DNA from: Nepenthes gracilis
Taxonomy: Eukaryota > Streptophyta > Magnoliopsida > Caryophyllales > Nepenthaceae
DNA: 64,000 nucleotides
Reading direction: 5' to 3'
Assembly (NCBI GenBank): GCA_033239525.1
Contig: BSYO01000003.1
Coordinates: 7,868,001 to 7,932,000, forward strand
Numbering within the stretch: the first letter of the stretch is position 1; each line of letters begins with the position of its first letter. Below are positions 1 through 11,759 of this stretch, piece after piece. The notes below the pieces were generated by a model. It was not told the DNA's origin, did not search any database, and saw only the letters and a program-made list of their open reading frames with translations. A program made the position numbers and the translations under genes.

Positions 1-3000
1 CTCGATTGGACCCTAATATTAACCATGTTCACTTTGTTGTATTGGATATGATCTAATTCTTATTGTTGATGAGAACGTGTAGTTTGACTATGTTTCCATA
101 GATGATGCCAATGATATGTCTCGGTAATCCAGATTAACGTACGAATTAGATAGCCATATAGTTGGATTTAGACATCTGAATAATAACGAGTCTGGTTTTC
201 ATAACTCTGAATCTGCGCAACACAAAAGAATGAAACAAAAATAAGAGATATACAAGACTCGCAACCCGATATATCTTCCAACACTCAAGTCAATGATCTT
301 TTTGAGTAGACGGAAACATAATGAGAAATAGATGCCATAATTGAAAGAGGATGGGGATGAGTGTGGATTGTGAGAGTTTTACTCCACTTTATACACTTGA
401 ACATTGAGGTACGTTTGGTTGCTGGAATAGAATAAGGTAGGAATTAAATAATTATTCCAGGGAATAGAAAAAGATGGGAACAGAGTTGGAATTGTTATTC
501 TTATATTCCAGGGAATCGTTATTCCCATCCAAAAGCTAACCAAACAGGGGAACTTCTATTCCCGAGGGAATAGAAATTCCATTCCACCTTAATTCCATCC
601 AACCAAACATGGGGTGAGTGTCTTTTTTTTCTCCCCTTCTTTGTTTAGGAGAAGATGTATTTATCACTCGGGGGCTATCCGACCAGTCAGCATTTAAAAT
701 CACTTCCCGTATCTAAAGCCATTTCAAAACAACTGTGGAGAAGCGTTACCTTTGATGTTTAACTATCATCTCAATTTAATGATAAAACTGCCTAACTATT
801 AATGATGGGACCGTTTTAGGCATTTTCTATATCGATTCATTAACTGGCTTGTGATAATCATTCAGTTTTTGGTAACTAGTTGCTCAAATTTAGCCTTTTA
901 GTTAATACCCCTAAGAGTTATTATGACTGTCTGGATTGGTTTTGTCACTTCTTCGTCTAGGGCACTGGAGTTTCGGGCCTTGATTCAAGTTTGTGATGGG
1001 CTGATCCACCTTGGATCATACCTATCAGATCTGTTTTCATGTTTTGTAATATCTTTAAAATTTTTAAAATTTTATAATTTTTGTAACTCTTGATATTTTT
1101 GGGATGTTATATTTTACTTTTATTATTTTATTAGTTTGAATTGTTGTTAATTAAGAAGTTTTGTCTATTTACGAATTAATCTAAAAGTAGGGCACCTCTA
1201 TATAAGGACCTTAATTTTATTGTTAGAGTAGTCTTGATAAAATAAATTGATATTAAGAGATAGTGTTTATCATTTATTCTCCCTAGTAATCTTTGTTTCT
1301 CCCATTTTTTCTATTCTCGTCTCTGCTTCTTCCCTATGCCCTTTCTCTTGTTCTTCCCTTCCTCTATTTCCCCTCCCTGCATCACAGTCACTCAGCTCAA
1401 ATAGGCTCACCAAATTGACATTGGAGTGGATGAAATTGAAACTCCAAAACTGATAAGCTCCCTTTGATGCATAAAATGAAAAGACCTGAGATAAAGCACC
1501 AGCAACGGATGGATATATGCTAACTTTTTCCTTTCTTGAATCCTTGCATATCCTAAGAGCGTGTATTCAGAATATAGGGATCTTCACATCTTGTGCAGAT
1601 TTGTTACTTTGTGGAACCTGCCTTTATTGCCCCAATTGCCTAAAAACTAGATGCGAAGGACATTAAACATAGAGAGACCACTCAGCCCTTTATATGTGCT
1701 GCGCATATTGGCAAGAACATCACTGAACAGGCTTTAAAAAGGTTACCTGGAAGTTGATTTCACTCCATATTGCAACTGACCACATAAGGAAAATCAGATG
1801 ATTCTCCAATAGCTAACAAGTGTACTGATGCCTCAATTAATTTGCAAAACTGGATGTGTGACAGAAGATAAATGTGTAAAAGGCTTATGACCATGTAGAT
1901 GGGGGCTTTTTACTTTCTGGGAAATGAATTCGGCATATATATTGCTCCAAATCATCATCTTGGTAGTAGCTTTGTTATAAATAATTGTGCCAAAGAGGGT
2001 GGGCGGTTTTTTGCATCTTCCATGAGCATTCATCTAATGGACAACCCCCTTCCTTTCTTTTATTATTAGATATTAATGCTACGAAAGTTCTTAGCAGGCT
2101 TGTTTGTAAGGTGGTTCCCATGGTTTCAAGAAGGAATCTAAGTTGGAGTCTATGTGGTAGGGAGGAATGGAATATCTTGAATCATGCAGTTAAAAAGGTA
2201 GACAAACACAATGCTGACTGGCAACTATGGGAATCGGGTTTGAGGTTCAATCAAACCAAGAGAGAGAGGCATAACAAGAGAAAACCAATAGAGCATGCAC
2301 CGGGGAGAAAGAGGACATTTGCTCAATTTGATACTGAGGGTGAAAGCAGAAGAAAGGAAACCACAATCTGCTTATTTTTTAAAAAAATACCCTTGGCAAA
2401 GGGCAAAAAATCAAGAAAAGGGAAAAAGATTCACATTCAAAACAGCAAACCATCACCAATTTAGAAGTTACCACCAAAATTGTCATGCTCAGGATTCTTA
2501 AATAGAGATAGAAAAAGTAATCAAATTTCAGATGAAGAAAATCTCATTTAAGACAAAGCGAGCTGTCCTGTGCTTCTTCATTGTATTTACCAAGATATTT
2601 TCATCTTTAACGAGAAAGACAAAAGACCTGGAGCTTGTAAACCAGGAAAGATGGAAAAAAATATCCAACTTTTCAGATAGCAAATACAAACAAACCCAAG
2701 TAGTCATACCTAACTTAGGCAGCTGTGCTTTAAGTGTACGGATGCTTGTGAGAATTAATTCATAAAGTCTGATTGCTCTACGGCAGGGTAAAGCAAACCA
2801 TGAAGATGATAAGATTGAGGAACTTTCGCTTTAATCTAACTAAGCAACAATCAAAGCAAACATAACCATATGTGTGCATCTTCATCTTCTTGACCAGCAA
2901 TGGTTCTCAATTTCAGAAAGGCTTAGTTAGGATCCCGGTACCTCTTCCCTTCCTTAACAGCGGTCAGCAGCTACACTTTTAGCCTCATGGGAATGAGCCA

Positions 3001-3318
3001 CAGGGAGCTAATTCTATCAATTAGTTCCAAGAAAGTGGCTGGGGAGTACACAAATGGTAACAAAAAATGCTTATTCCTCATCTTAGTTATCTATTGTTCT
3101 AGTCATTGCAGTTTTAATAAAATCATAAGTGCTGCTAAGACATAACTAGCTTAGGCAGCGGGGGGCTTAATTTTCAGATGCAAATAACATTTCGCCCAAT
3201 TATATTACCAAATTTGCAATACCACCAACGAAGTGGAATAAATTTTATTAAGCAACCGTTTGCAAGCAACAAACACATGTAAATTAACAATCAGCGAGAA
3301 ATGTTATGATAGAGGAAC
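1..3318. other. AT-rich left flank, possibly a long intron of the BIM2-like gene
   Basis: If the bHLH gene at 3319-3730 is intact, this stretch is its second intron, read on the minus strand. I looked on the minus strand for the next expected bHLH exon (helix 1 end, loop and helix 2, with a D/E-Q-K-R-D core) and did not find it. A few open frames of 60-160 codons (for example 1985-2464, +) resemble nothing I know and have low-complexity Lys/Arg-rich ends. Apart from the MITE at 413-608, nothing here can be supported as a gene. Confidence 0.5.
413..608. mobile_element. MITE with GTTTGGTTG terminal inverted repeats
   Basis: The segment begins GTTTGGTTGCTGGAATAGAA and ends with the imperfect inverse CATCCAACCAAAC. 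The interior is rich in GGAATA/TATTCC words repeated in both orientations, so it could fold into a long hairpin. It has no coding capacity. This is the usual layout of short non-autonomous DNA transposons in plants. I see no convincing target-site duplication, so the superfamily is left open. A lone GTGTTTGGTTGGATG at about 3956-3970 looks like one end of a related copy. Confidence 0.65.
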
Positions 3319-3730
3319 CTGCCTCTCGTTAATCTTGCTCCTTCGACGCTGTTCAGTGACTGAATGTTTCGAGCGTATAGCATTGGCCTTCTCATTGTTC
3401 TTTGCATCTAATTTATTGAGGAAAAAAAAACTTGCTAATTAAGACCCTAGCATAAAACCAAATAAAAGAGACATGAAATACGTAAAAACTAAATAAGCCC
3501 TAAATGGAGTCACTATACATAGCTTCGTCAAGTTTCAAAACCAAAGCAAGGAATTAATAGTAAATGATATAATTAATAACAGCTTACATTGGCATTATAA
3601 GCATTCTTAGATGTAGTTTCGAAAGAGTGGATTCGATACCTTTGTTACTGGAAGTGCCTTCCATTTTAGCACTGAAATCTTCCTCGTACTCTTCTTCTTC
3701 TTCTTGAGTATTGCCCTTCGATGATTTCAT
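3319..3730 (-). CDS. BIM2-like bHLH transcription factor, first two coding exons only (partial)
   Basis: BIM proteins are bHLH factors that partner BES1/BZR1 in brassinosteroid-regulated transcription in the nucleus. Exon 1 is 3730-3640: ATG, then an acidic leader with a Glu run (QEEEEEYEEDFSAK). Its donor is AAAG|GTATCG. Exon 2 starts at 3407 after ATTAG and reads AIRSKHSVTEQRRRSKINER. This is the BIM basic region, with the E-box-contacting His, Glu and Arg in place. The split codon rejoins as SNK-DAKNNEKAN, which supports the model. Exon 2 ends either at 3323, before a GC dinucleotide (the BIM family junction, phase 2), or at 3319 before GT, which would add one Gln inside helix 1. The rest of the bHLH and the C-terminus were not found in the window. 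It could be a live gene running off the left edge, or a truncated copy. The BIM2-type assignment rests on the leader and basic region only. Confidence 0.6.
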
Positions 3731-3940
3731 CGCCTTCTTTATGCTCTGGTGATTATCAGGTCAACCAAACGCTTAGGGGGAAAAGACCCAGAATCGATAA
3801 TTGAAATTGAGAAAATTGCAAGAGAATATGTCATATATCAACAGCTCTGGCCCCGCTACAACGAAGATGCAGAGAGAAAAATGGAGGGGTCCAATTGAGC
3901 GGAAGGAGAGTCTGCGAAGACGATCATTTCGTGAAAAAAA
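3731..3940 (-). promoter_or_regulatory. 5' leader / proximal promoter of the BIM2-like gene
   Basis: This mixed-composition stretch lies directly upstream (minus strand) of the first ATG. It has GAAGA/GAGA-rich words and no in-frame ATG close to the start. No clear TATA box is visible. The boundary is approximate; beyond 3950 the sequence becomes MITE-like and very AT-rich. Confidence 0.35.
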
Positions 3941-4297
3941 TTAGGGATTAAGGCCGTGTTTGGTTGGATGAAAACTTTTCCTAATTTCATTTTATTGGTA
4001 TAACATAATTTTTATAAAAAAATATATATGCTCATTTTATTATTTTTTAAAATTATTCCACGTTGTATATAAAAGAATTATCTCACATAGACTAAAATTT
4101 AAGAGAATTGTTCGCTCTTACTCTCTCTATACATCATTTATTTATATTAAAAAAATAAGGTGACATTATCATATTAATTTATCATCATTACTTATTTAAA
4201 CAATAATATTTTTTTATTTGCTCATATATTTTAATAAAATAGTTTATAAAATAAGAATATATGAATTAAATAAGCATATAAATATATATATTTCTAC

Positions 4298-4430
4298 GGG
4301 CCGACATAGGCCCAGATAAGTATATAATCTAAATGGGTTAGTCCAGTATATTTCTTTAGGTTGGATGAGCCCAACGAAGCATGTGATATCTTTCAAGCCC
4401 ATAGAGGCCCAAGGATAATTATCAGCCCAA
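4298..4430. promoter_or_regulatory. Cluster of TGGGCY (site II) motifs
   Basis: Five copies of RGCCCA (TGGGCC/TGGGCT on the other strand) lie within about 125 bp, near 4309, 4368, 4396, 4406 and 4424. A GGGCC precedes them at 4298. TGGGCY elements are bound by TCP factors in plants and are typical of promoters of housekeeping and mitochondrial-function genes. The cluster is 570-700 bp upstream of the BIM2-like start codon, so it may belong to that promoter. This is inferred from motif density only. Confidence 0.4.
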
Positions 4431-4435
4431 GCATA

Positions 4436-6720
4436 CCCCAATTAATATGATTTTAAATTATCCAAAGATGACTATATCTAAATGTATAATTCCATTCATT
4501 ATTTATTACTTCAAAATGAACCCAAAATCAATCTTGTAATAATGCACCTTGTAGATTTAACATGACAATTTAAATAGAGAAGCAATAGCTGTACGAATTG
4601 AGAGGGCTATGTGTCATAACAATTTGATTTTCAGCAATGCAAAACTCGAGTGCGTGCGTTGTTCAATCTTCTCGCTGGAAGTGTCCTAATTTCTTATTCT
4701 AATAACAAACCATACTGTTAGATAGGTATGTAGGAAAACAAAACATAAAAACGAAAAATTTGTATGTTTTCTACTACCAAAGTTGATATGCAAAAGTATT
4801 ATGAACGATATATGAAAAATTTTAATTTTGAAGTGACGATGAAGAGTTTAAATAATGATATTAATGGGGTGATAATATAGTTCCACTCTTGTGTATAATC
4901 ATTATAGCATGATAAAATAGTATAATAATTGATATTTTGAGTCGTTAAGGCTCAATTAGAATAAATTGTAACATCAAAATCAATACAGCATTATGTAAAA
5001 ATGGTAAATTCGGATTCATATGTGTTGTGTTTGAATATAATTATATATATAATTTGAGCCAAACTAAATTTAAGAGGTACTATAAAAAATATACTTGATA
5101 TGTCATGGATTTAGATTGTTGTACATATTAGGAAGCCTTACGGATCTTTTTAATTGGGTTAAACTCATGCAAATTCAATTTTTGTCTCTAATAATTTGAA
5201 TGTTGTGCAACACAACAAACGAATAAGAAGTCAGGGGATTAGCGAGACTCACTCCCTGATTTATTTTTCGACACTTAAGTCAGTAATATTCTTTAATAAA
5301 AGATGAAAAGATTTAGGGATGTGAATTATGCATGATAATGTAATAGTATGGGAGTTTGAATTTGGCTTAAATGTTGCGCTCGACATGAAACGGTTTTGAA
5401 ATTAAGGGAGCAATAATTGCAAAGAATTTCTTTAGAGATTTTTTGGGTAGAGAGATATCTTTTATGAGCTCTTGAGTTTAAAATTTCGAGTATGTTTGAG
5501 CATGTCTTTACTCATGAGAGCAATGCGGTATTTATAACATTTAAACCAATTCAACTCTACTTAGGCCCCAAGCTAGCCTACAGCTGTTTACGCGGATCTG
5601 ACAAGCTGTTAGGGGAATCGTGGGTGTCAACTATGACAATCATTCTTTGAGGAGATGATGGATGTGATGGATATAGGAGTTGTCGTTAGGATAGATATAT
5701 TGAGTTGGAGTTGCCGTTATAAGAGATTCATTGAATTGGAGTTACCATTTTAGGAGAAATTGCGATTGTGGGTAATATTCGAGGTGTTGAGCTAGCTGAA
5801 ACAGTAATTTCAGTATGCAAAAAAATGATCGCTGACCATCCTGATTAGACTGATGTCAAATTGGGCTGTTTGAGCCAGTTAGGATGTTGTTCAGGTCAAC
5901 AAAAAGGCTAACTAGTCGTTGGGCCAATAGGCTGGACACCCATTGTCAATTCGTAGGCTTTCATGTCTGACCGGCCCATTTCTGCTGTTTCCATCAATAC
6001 TTTTCATGCTAAAAGAAATCTTAAGCTAAATAATCAAATTAATATTCGTACTTATATGAAAATTCTAACTATGTGATCCATGCATAAGCCACTTTTGAAT
6101 CGAAAAACAATTTCAAATAATCTATACAAATGAGAAGTTAAGGAGATTTAAGGAAAGTTTAAGAAATTGAAGTATTGTTTCACTACTCTAGATGAAGTAT
6201 TTGTATTTATCGCGAGAACGATGGGATTATGTAATCTGATAATCACATCAAATCTATGAGATTCATTGTATATTACAATAAATATAAAATAAATTATTTC
6301 TCATTAATTGTGTAAAAAGGATAATCTATTACTTATAAATAAAAATATATTTTTTGTTATTTAATTAATCTTTTCAAAAAATAAAAATAGTATAACACAT
6401 GATTAGTGATTGGACATGTCCCGCACATTCTTTTAAAAAACAATATTTTATACGGAAGTAAGTCCAACCTCAAAATTTAATAATATTAGGTTATTTTTAG
6501 TATATTAAGTTATAAAGAATTATTTACTTTTAATTAAGTTGGACTTTATTAGCTATTATTTTACATAATATTATATATTTATAATAATTAATAAATATAA
6601 TATAATAAAGTGTTTAATATATGACATAATTTTTCATAGCAACATAAAATCTAAAATAATATAAAAATTAATAAATATATACGACGTGAAATTATTATAA
6701 AAATGTATAATATTTATTTT
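4436..6720. other. AT-rich intergenic DNA, no gene seen
   Basis: There is no open frame of note and no recognisable protein. The end (6250-6720) is almost pure A+T with repeated TAATAAATATAA-type words. Moderately complex DNA at about 5600-6000 (GAGTTGGAGTTGCCGTT repeated as GAATTGGAGTTACC) may be a degenerate short tandem repeat or old transposon DNA. Nothing else is supported. Confidence 0.5.
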
Positions 6721-6895
6721 GCGTGAAAGCCGGCGTACCCTCTAGACCTCGGGTAACAGAGTCACGTGTCATGACAAAGGAACGGTGAGCGCGGGACACG
6801 TGAGCCAACGAAACCGGATCCATGTGCGCTGCCACCGCCGGCCCATCGGGATGGCCGTCCACCACCTCTGCGCTCGCCTGATGTCAAGATATTAT
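6721..6895. promoter_or_regulatory. GC-rich island with two CACGTG G-boxes
   Basis: A 175-bp GC-rich block sits between long A/T-rich deserts. It contains GAGTCACGTGTCATGAC and GGGACACGTGAGCC: two CACGTG cores about 38 bp apart, with ACGTGTC/GACACGTG flanks of the abscisic-acid-response-element type. A TGACA/TGTCA pair is also present. No gene can be read on either side within about 1 kb, so the function (enhancer, orphan promoter or transposon piece) is unknown. Confidence 0.3.
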
Positions 6896-8589
6896 TATTC
6901 CGGTGTTGACAATCCCAATAAATAATCCGAAATATATATAAAATTACATTAAAAGTAGAGTCCTTGTGTTTGAAAATTGTTTCTAATTTGTTTTATTTAT
7001 TATTATTTTTTAAATTATTTTTATAATTTTTTAAAAATATGCCTATCTATCTTATTATTAAACTGTTAATTATATCCTTAAGACTCCCGCTCCGCGTCGT
7101 TCAGACAGGTCTACACGTCTAGAGTACAGAAGAAACGAAATGAATTAAGAAATGGGCCAAAATTGTATTTGACCTGTAACTGGAGGTCGTGGGCTGGTAC
7201 TTGTTATAATCAACCTATAATTAGTTTTTTAAAATTATTTTAAGGGTTTTAATTAATTAATAAAAATAAAAAATATTTATTTATTTAAATTTTTAATAAT
7301 TTATGACAATATTCACAAGAACTTTACCGTAAACTAACCTGATCAGGGTTACAACCAATCCATATATTCACACTACTACTAAAAGTATAATTCATAATTC
7401 AACACCACGAGTTAGCAATATACTTGACAATCCCAATTGAGTTGGAACACACTTAAAGATTGGACTATCTAATTAGTCCACTAACCTTATTTATTTTCAG
7501 GTTCCTATTGAGACTCCTATTATTCCAACACACTACAATAATCATCTAACACCGGATGAAGGGAAATTTCTTTTAGGCTTCTTGGATGAATCACAATGCT
7601 TAGATGCTCAAAAGTCCCCTTTAGGACCCACGAGTTTCCTTACAAGAGGGGGAAACTATTTCCCGAGATCCAGAGGCCCCAACGCTTCCAATTTTCACCT
7701 AACCGAGCCTCGAATAGTTTCATAACTCCAATGGCTACAATACTATTGGAAGAATGCGTCCTCTTAATAAACATTTGCGATTTCGAACCAACTCTCACTT
7801 CCTTCCCTTTCACCTGCTGCAACACACCAAATGAGTTATGGGAAAGATTGGTCATCACAACAATGTATTGCATGATCACATTTTTAATAACTCGGCTGAA
7901 GGATCTAGGATCTATTGGGGCTTGATAGTCAACTTCAACTTTGCCATAAAACTTTTCAAGCGCCACTTTCCTTTCCTTATATCCTATTGACTAGAACACA
8001 AATTGAAGTAGTCTGCGTATAAGTATGACTACGATGGCTATAGAGTTGTAACCAATACAATACGTAGGCTTCCACGAATACATTTTCACATAAATAATCA
8101 CTTATTCTTCTAGATTGGATCCCAATTAGAGGCCAAATCAATTGAATCAAACAATGGGCGTTAATACCAACATAAACACAAGAGAACCTAACTCTTGATG
8201 TAGCCACGGTATAGGATTCAACTCCTAAGGGGATGCCCATTGCACTAGTTACATAACTCAATCCCTCTGAGAACTAGAATTCCAATAAAAAGTTGTAAAA
8301 AGTTGTAAAAAGTTGACCCAAATTGGAACTCTCTTATTCTCCTCTTTCAAGCACCATACTCAGCTTTCACACATTTAGAAAAATAGGCATGCGTGTAAAT
8401 GATCAAGGCCCACCCTTACACACTTTTTTCAAATTGTTATTATCCAAGAATTTGAAAAAAAAAAAGAACCACTTCAAATTAAAAAGCTCCCAGGAGAAAC
8501 TAAAATTGTCCCACGACTTCCTAACAATAGAATTAATGGTCAAGAAAACCATTTTTCTACTCAAAAAATAAGCTATAAGAGTTGAGTCT
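6896..8589. other. Intergenic DNA with unassigned, low-complexity open frames
   Basis: AT-rich to about 7560, then normal complexity. Two overlapping antisense frames of 108-109 codons occupy 7596-7966. Neither shows a motif I recognise, and the minus frame lacks a start context. They may be a fragment of a retroelement protein. A short triplicated AAAAGTTGT tract occurs at 8289-8313. I do not call a gene here. Confidence 0.4.
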
Positions 8590-9893
8590 CACCTCTTAGC
8601 CCTTTTCTGTTGAGGTAAGTCACTCCCTTATGGGTGACTCAATAAAAAGAATTGTCATCAGGCAACTGAATTCGGTTAACAGAAGTCGGTCAACTGGAGG
8701 TTGACCGATTGAGGATTGTAGGAATACTGCTGGATGGCGGACATGCAGTAGAAGACGGTGAATGGGAGGTTGACCGGCTGGCAGTAGAAGACGGTCAACG
8801 GGGAGGTTGACTAGATGAAAGCAAAGGACGGTCAATGGAGGTTGATCGGATGAATGCTGAAGACGGTTAATGAGATGTTGACCAGTTGGGAGAATAATCC
8901 GGTCAACAGAAAGTTGACCAGCTGAAGTTGGAGAGGAAATTTAGAGTGAAAAATGTTGGAGCGCCAGAAGAGTTTGTTGATCAACAAGTTGACCGGTTGA
9001 TAAAGCAGAATTTACTGGTTGGTGGCATCGGTATGGAATCGCCTGCGAACATGGCTGAGTGCAAAGTATTGTCCGGAGATATGGGCTGTGCACAATGATG
9101 ACTGAGGATATGGGATGTCCAAGGTCGTTGTTATTACCTGGAGACCAAGAAACGGCGGAGGACTTTACAAGGGCCAAGGGCACAGATGGTCGGGGGACTT
9201 GAGTGCAGCAGCAATGACCAAGGACGTTGTGGAAAGCTGGTAGCACGTTGCGGATAGCTAGCTTTGCAGAGCAAATAGTAGACCTGTTAGTGCATGCGCC
9301 GTTTGTACAGATGGCAAATTACAAAGTTAGTGGGTAAAGTTGTTGACAGGTTGTAGAGTTGTTGGCAAGCGTTTAACCACACGCAACCTGCCTATTGGTT
9401 AAAGGTCTCTGGATAAATCAATATATATATACATGTTGGGAATACTGTGCAGTGGGTGTGGAAAACCACCAAAGGTGTGTGTGTGTGAAGATACCATGGG
9501 TATGAAAATACCAAGGGGCCAGAGTGCTGGGTACCAAGGGCTATAGGCGCCGGGCGCATGAGTGCGAGAGTGAAACGGTGGTTACCGTTTAATTAATACT
9601 TATAAAATGTCTGTGAGTAGAGAACACTACAATGAGATGAAGAAGAGAAGAAAAATTACGATATAAGAAAAAATGAGAGTTTCCTTATTCTAGAGAGATT
9701 TTTCTTGTTCTCAATTCTTAGGGGGCTTGTGTAGCGAATGTGGGTTGCTGTATTCTGTGTCGGAGTTTTTGTAACCATATCTTATAGAGTGAAATATTTT
9801 TAAAATTTATCCCATAGTTTTTTTCATTAGTTGAGAATAGGTTTCTACGTAAAAAATACAGTACATTTTTTTTGTTCCTTTTGCTCACATTAA
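8590..9893 (+). mobile_element. Copia-type LTR remnant 1 (plus orientation)
   Basis: The 3' third has the features of a plant Copia LTR on the plus strand: a TATA box (ATATATATAC, about 9421), then about 350 nt on a TTCCTTATTCT...GAGAG block, GTAACCATATCTTATAGAGTG, TTATCCCATAGTTTTTTTC, an ACGTAAAAAA word, and a T-rich end at about 9890. The same order of words recurs in the second LTR at 25390-26258, so the two are diverged members of one family. It carries the 36-bp tandem array at 8680-8930 in its upstream half. No second LTR or primer-binding site follows it, so it is solo or truncated. The left edge is approximate. Confidence 0.45.
8680..8930. repeat. Degenerate tandem array, period about 35-38 bp, rich in TTGAC/GTCAA
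   Basis: Units start near 8681, 8749, 8785, 8823, 8858 and 8893. Each has the plan GAAGACGGTCAACNG(G)GAGGTTGACCGG followed by a variable spacer. A GGTCAAC and an inverted GGTTGACC sit in almost every unit, so each unit can pair with itself. TTGAC is the core of the W-box bound by WRKY factors. The array lies inside the LTR-like element. Confidence 0.65.
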
Positions 9894-10660
9894 TGGTGGC
9901 TGACGATGATACGGGAGTTCAGATTTTTACTATATCGAATCAGGTTGATCCGGATGTCGAATCCCCAGCACTTTCATCACAACTAATGCCAAGGAGCAAT
10001 AACCTTTCTGCTCCCGACCATCAAGGAAGGATAGGACTTCATTTGTAGACAAGACAGCAAACTCTACCCTACCGTGGTGTCAACACAACTTCTAAGCAAA
10101 GAAGCTTGCATGTCGCTAGCTTCTCCCCTAACCTTGAACCCCCACCTATCCTCCAAGCTATACCTCGAACTGCCCCCATTATCAACTCACCAACTGGAGA
10201 ATTGAAAGTAACCAAAGGGAACTTAATATGAAAATAACCACTCGATGAGCTTGCACCATCATTCTCCATAATTGCAATAGCAACATTGGATATCTCAATA
10301 CTCTTAGAAATAAAGACCTTAATCTTTAATGATATTTTGATATTCTTTTGAAAGTAAATCCAAACTAAAATTATCGAGGACTCTAAAAAGATTGACTAAA
10401 CCTCCAAAATAAGATGGTAAATCTAAAAGATCAATAGGTGAAGAAGAAGAAAAGGAACCGAGAGAGAACAAAGGGGTTGAGGATGGCACATATGGTGGAG
10501 AAGAAATTGAAGGACATGGGATAGACAAAGACAAGCTGAGGGTTATCACAAGCAACCTCAATGGCCGAGTTAAGAAAGAGGGACGAGATTGAAGGTTGCA
10601 GGGTCTTTAATTGATCGTTCACTTTGTTTGTCCAAAGCAGACGCATTTTCGTTCTAATAA
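9894..10660. other. Retroelement internal remnant, not assignable
   Basis: Directly after the LTR end, an ATG-initiated plus-strand frame (ATGGTGGCTGACG...) is open for about 45 codons and then stops. It may be the start of a gag gene. From about 10010 the coding-like signal changes to the minus strand (66-80-codon frames ending at 10069 and 10319), with no recognisable motif. I read this as a junction between two dead elements. Confidence 0.3.
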
Positions 10661-10918
10661 ATTTTTATTCGAGCCTTGTTTTATTAGAGCATCATTTTTT
10701 AATTTTGTCTTTTCTTTTTTAAAAGTATTCTTAAAATATGCACATTTGGCTTTTCATAATGATTTTTTATAAGTACTTTTTTATTGCAATATATAAATGT
10801 ACTGCTTAAAATATCATACAAACTTTTTAATGTACACGGATATTAAATTTTAAAAATAAAAATAAATTTTACTTATTAATTAGCTTAAAATTTAAGATGA
10901 CTGTAATATTAAATAAAA

Positions 10919-11434
10919 AGAATAGTTATGAAAATAAATTAAAAATAAATTACTTATTGAAAATATTAGTTTAATTTGAAATATATTTATATTTATAAGA
11001 TTTAAAAAATATATATTTTGATAATTATAAACTCTAAATGTATTAGTATATAAGTTAGACTTATAAAATTGTTTGAAATATTTTATTATAACAAGTGAAA
11101 TAAATTAAGCTTAAAATTTCAAAACTAAAACACAGTTTTTAAAAATTTAAAATATTAGTTATGGAAATAAATTAAATTAAATATAAACTAAAAATATTTT
11201 ATTATAAGATTAAATTAAGAATAGCCATGGAAATAATTAAAAATTAATTGCTTATTAAAAAATGCTAGTTTTTATTGAAATATCTTTATTTTTCTAAGAT
11301 TTAAAAAAAATATTTTGATAATTATCAATTTTCAAAGTATTAATGTATAAGTTAGACGTATGAAATTGGTCGAAATATTTTATTGTAACAAGTGAAATAA
11401 ATTAAGCTTAGATTTTTAAACTAAAACATTGTTT
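10919..11434. repeat. Diverged direct tandem duplication, period about 298 bp
   Basis: Unit 1 (about 10919-11217) and unit 2 (about 11218-11434, incomplete) share the same order of words: GAATAG(T/C)(T/C)ATG, TTATTGAAA, AAGATTTAAAAAA, TTTTGATAATTAT, TATAAGTTAGAC, GAAATATTTTATT(A/G)TAACA and GTGAAATAAATTAAGCTTA. TAAGTTAGAC lies at 11051 and again at 11348, an offset of 297. The duplication is AT-rich, with no coding capacity. It ends 0.6 kb upstream of the PI4K gene leader. Confidence 0.7.
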
Positions 11435-11715
11435 TTGGGATTAAAAAATTGAAATGGAACTTATTTTTTAAACATAACATTTTATTTGATTTTAAAATTA
11501 ATATTAATTAATTTTATAACTTAACAGGCTGCAAATATTTTTCCATATATTTTTTTCATACGTTGTAAAATATAAAAGATCTTCCATACAGTCAAATAGT
11601 TAATTTATCGCAATAATCCACACCTTTATTCCACGTCAATTTCCAATCCGCTTCCTCCACGTCACCATGCCCATCTCCAATCCAACGGTATCTATCACTT
11701 ATTCTGGACCCTTCC

Positions 11716-11752
11716 GAAGAGAGAGAGAGAGAGGGGGGGAGAGAGAGAGAGA
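11716..11752. repeat. GA microsatellite in the PI4K promoter/leader
   Basis: Two (GA)n runs are interrupted by a G7 tract. They lie about 350 bp upstream of the leader-intron donor. GAGA/CT-rich tracts are common in plant core promoters and 5' leaders. Confidence 0.75.
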
Positions 11753-11759
11753 CTAGGGA

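Noticed and set aside
1985..2464. 159-codon plus frame
   Set aside because: Lys/Arg-rich low-complexity tail, no motif, and within what may be an intron of the opposite-strand gene.
7596..7966. Overlapping antisense frames of about 108 codons
   Set aside because: They shadow each other and neither has a recognisable motif or promoter. Kept only as a note in the regional entry.
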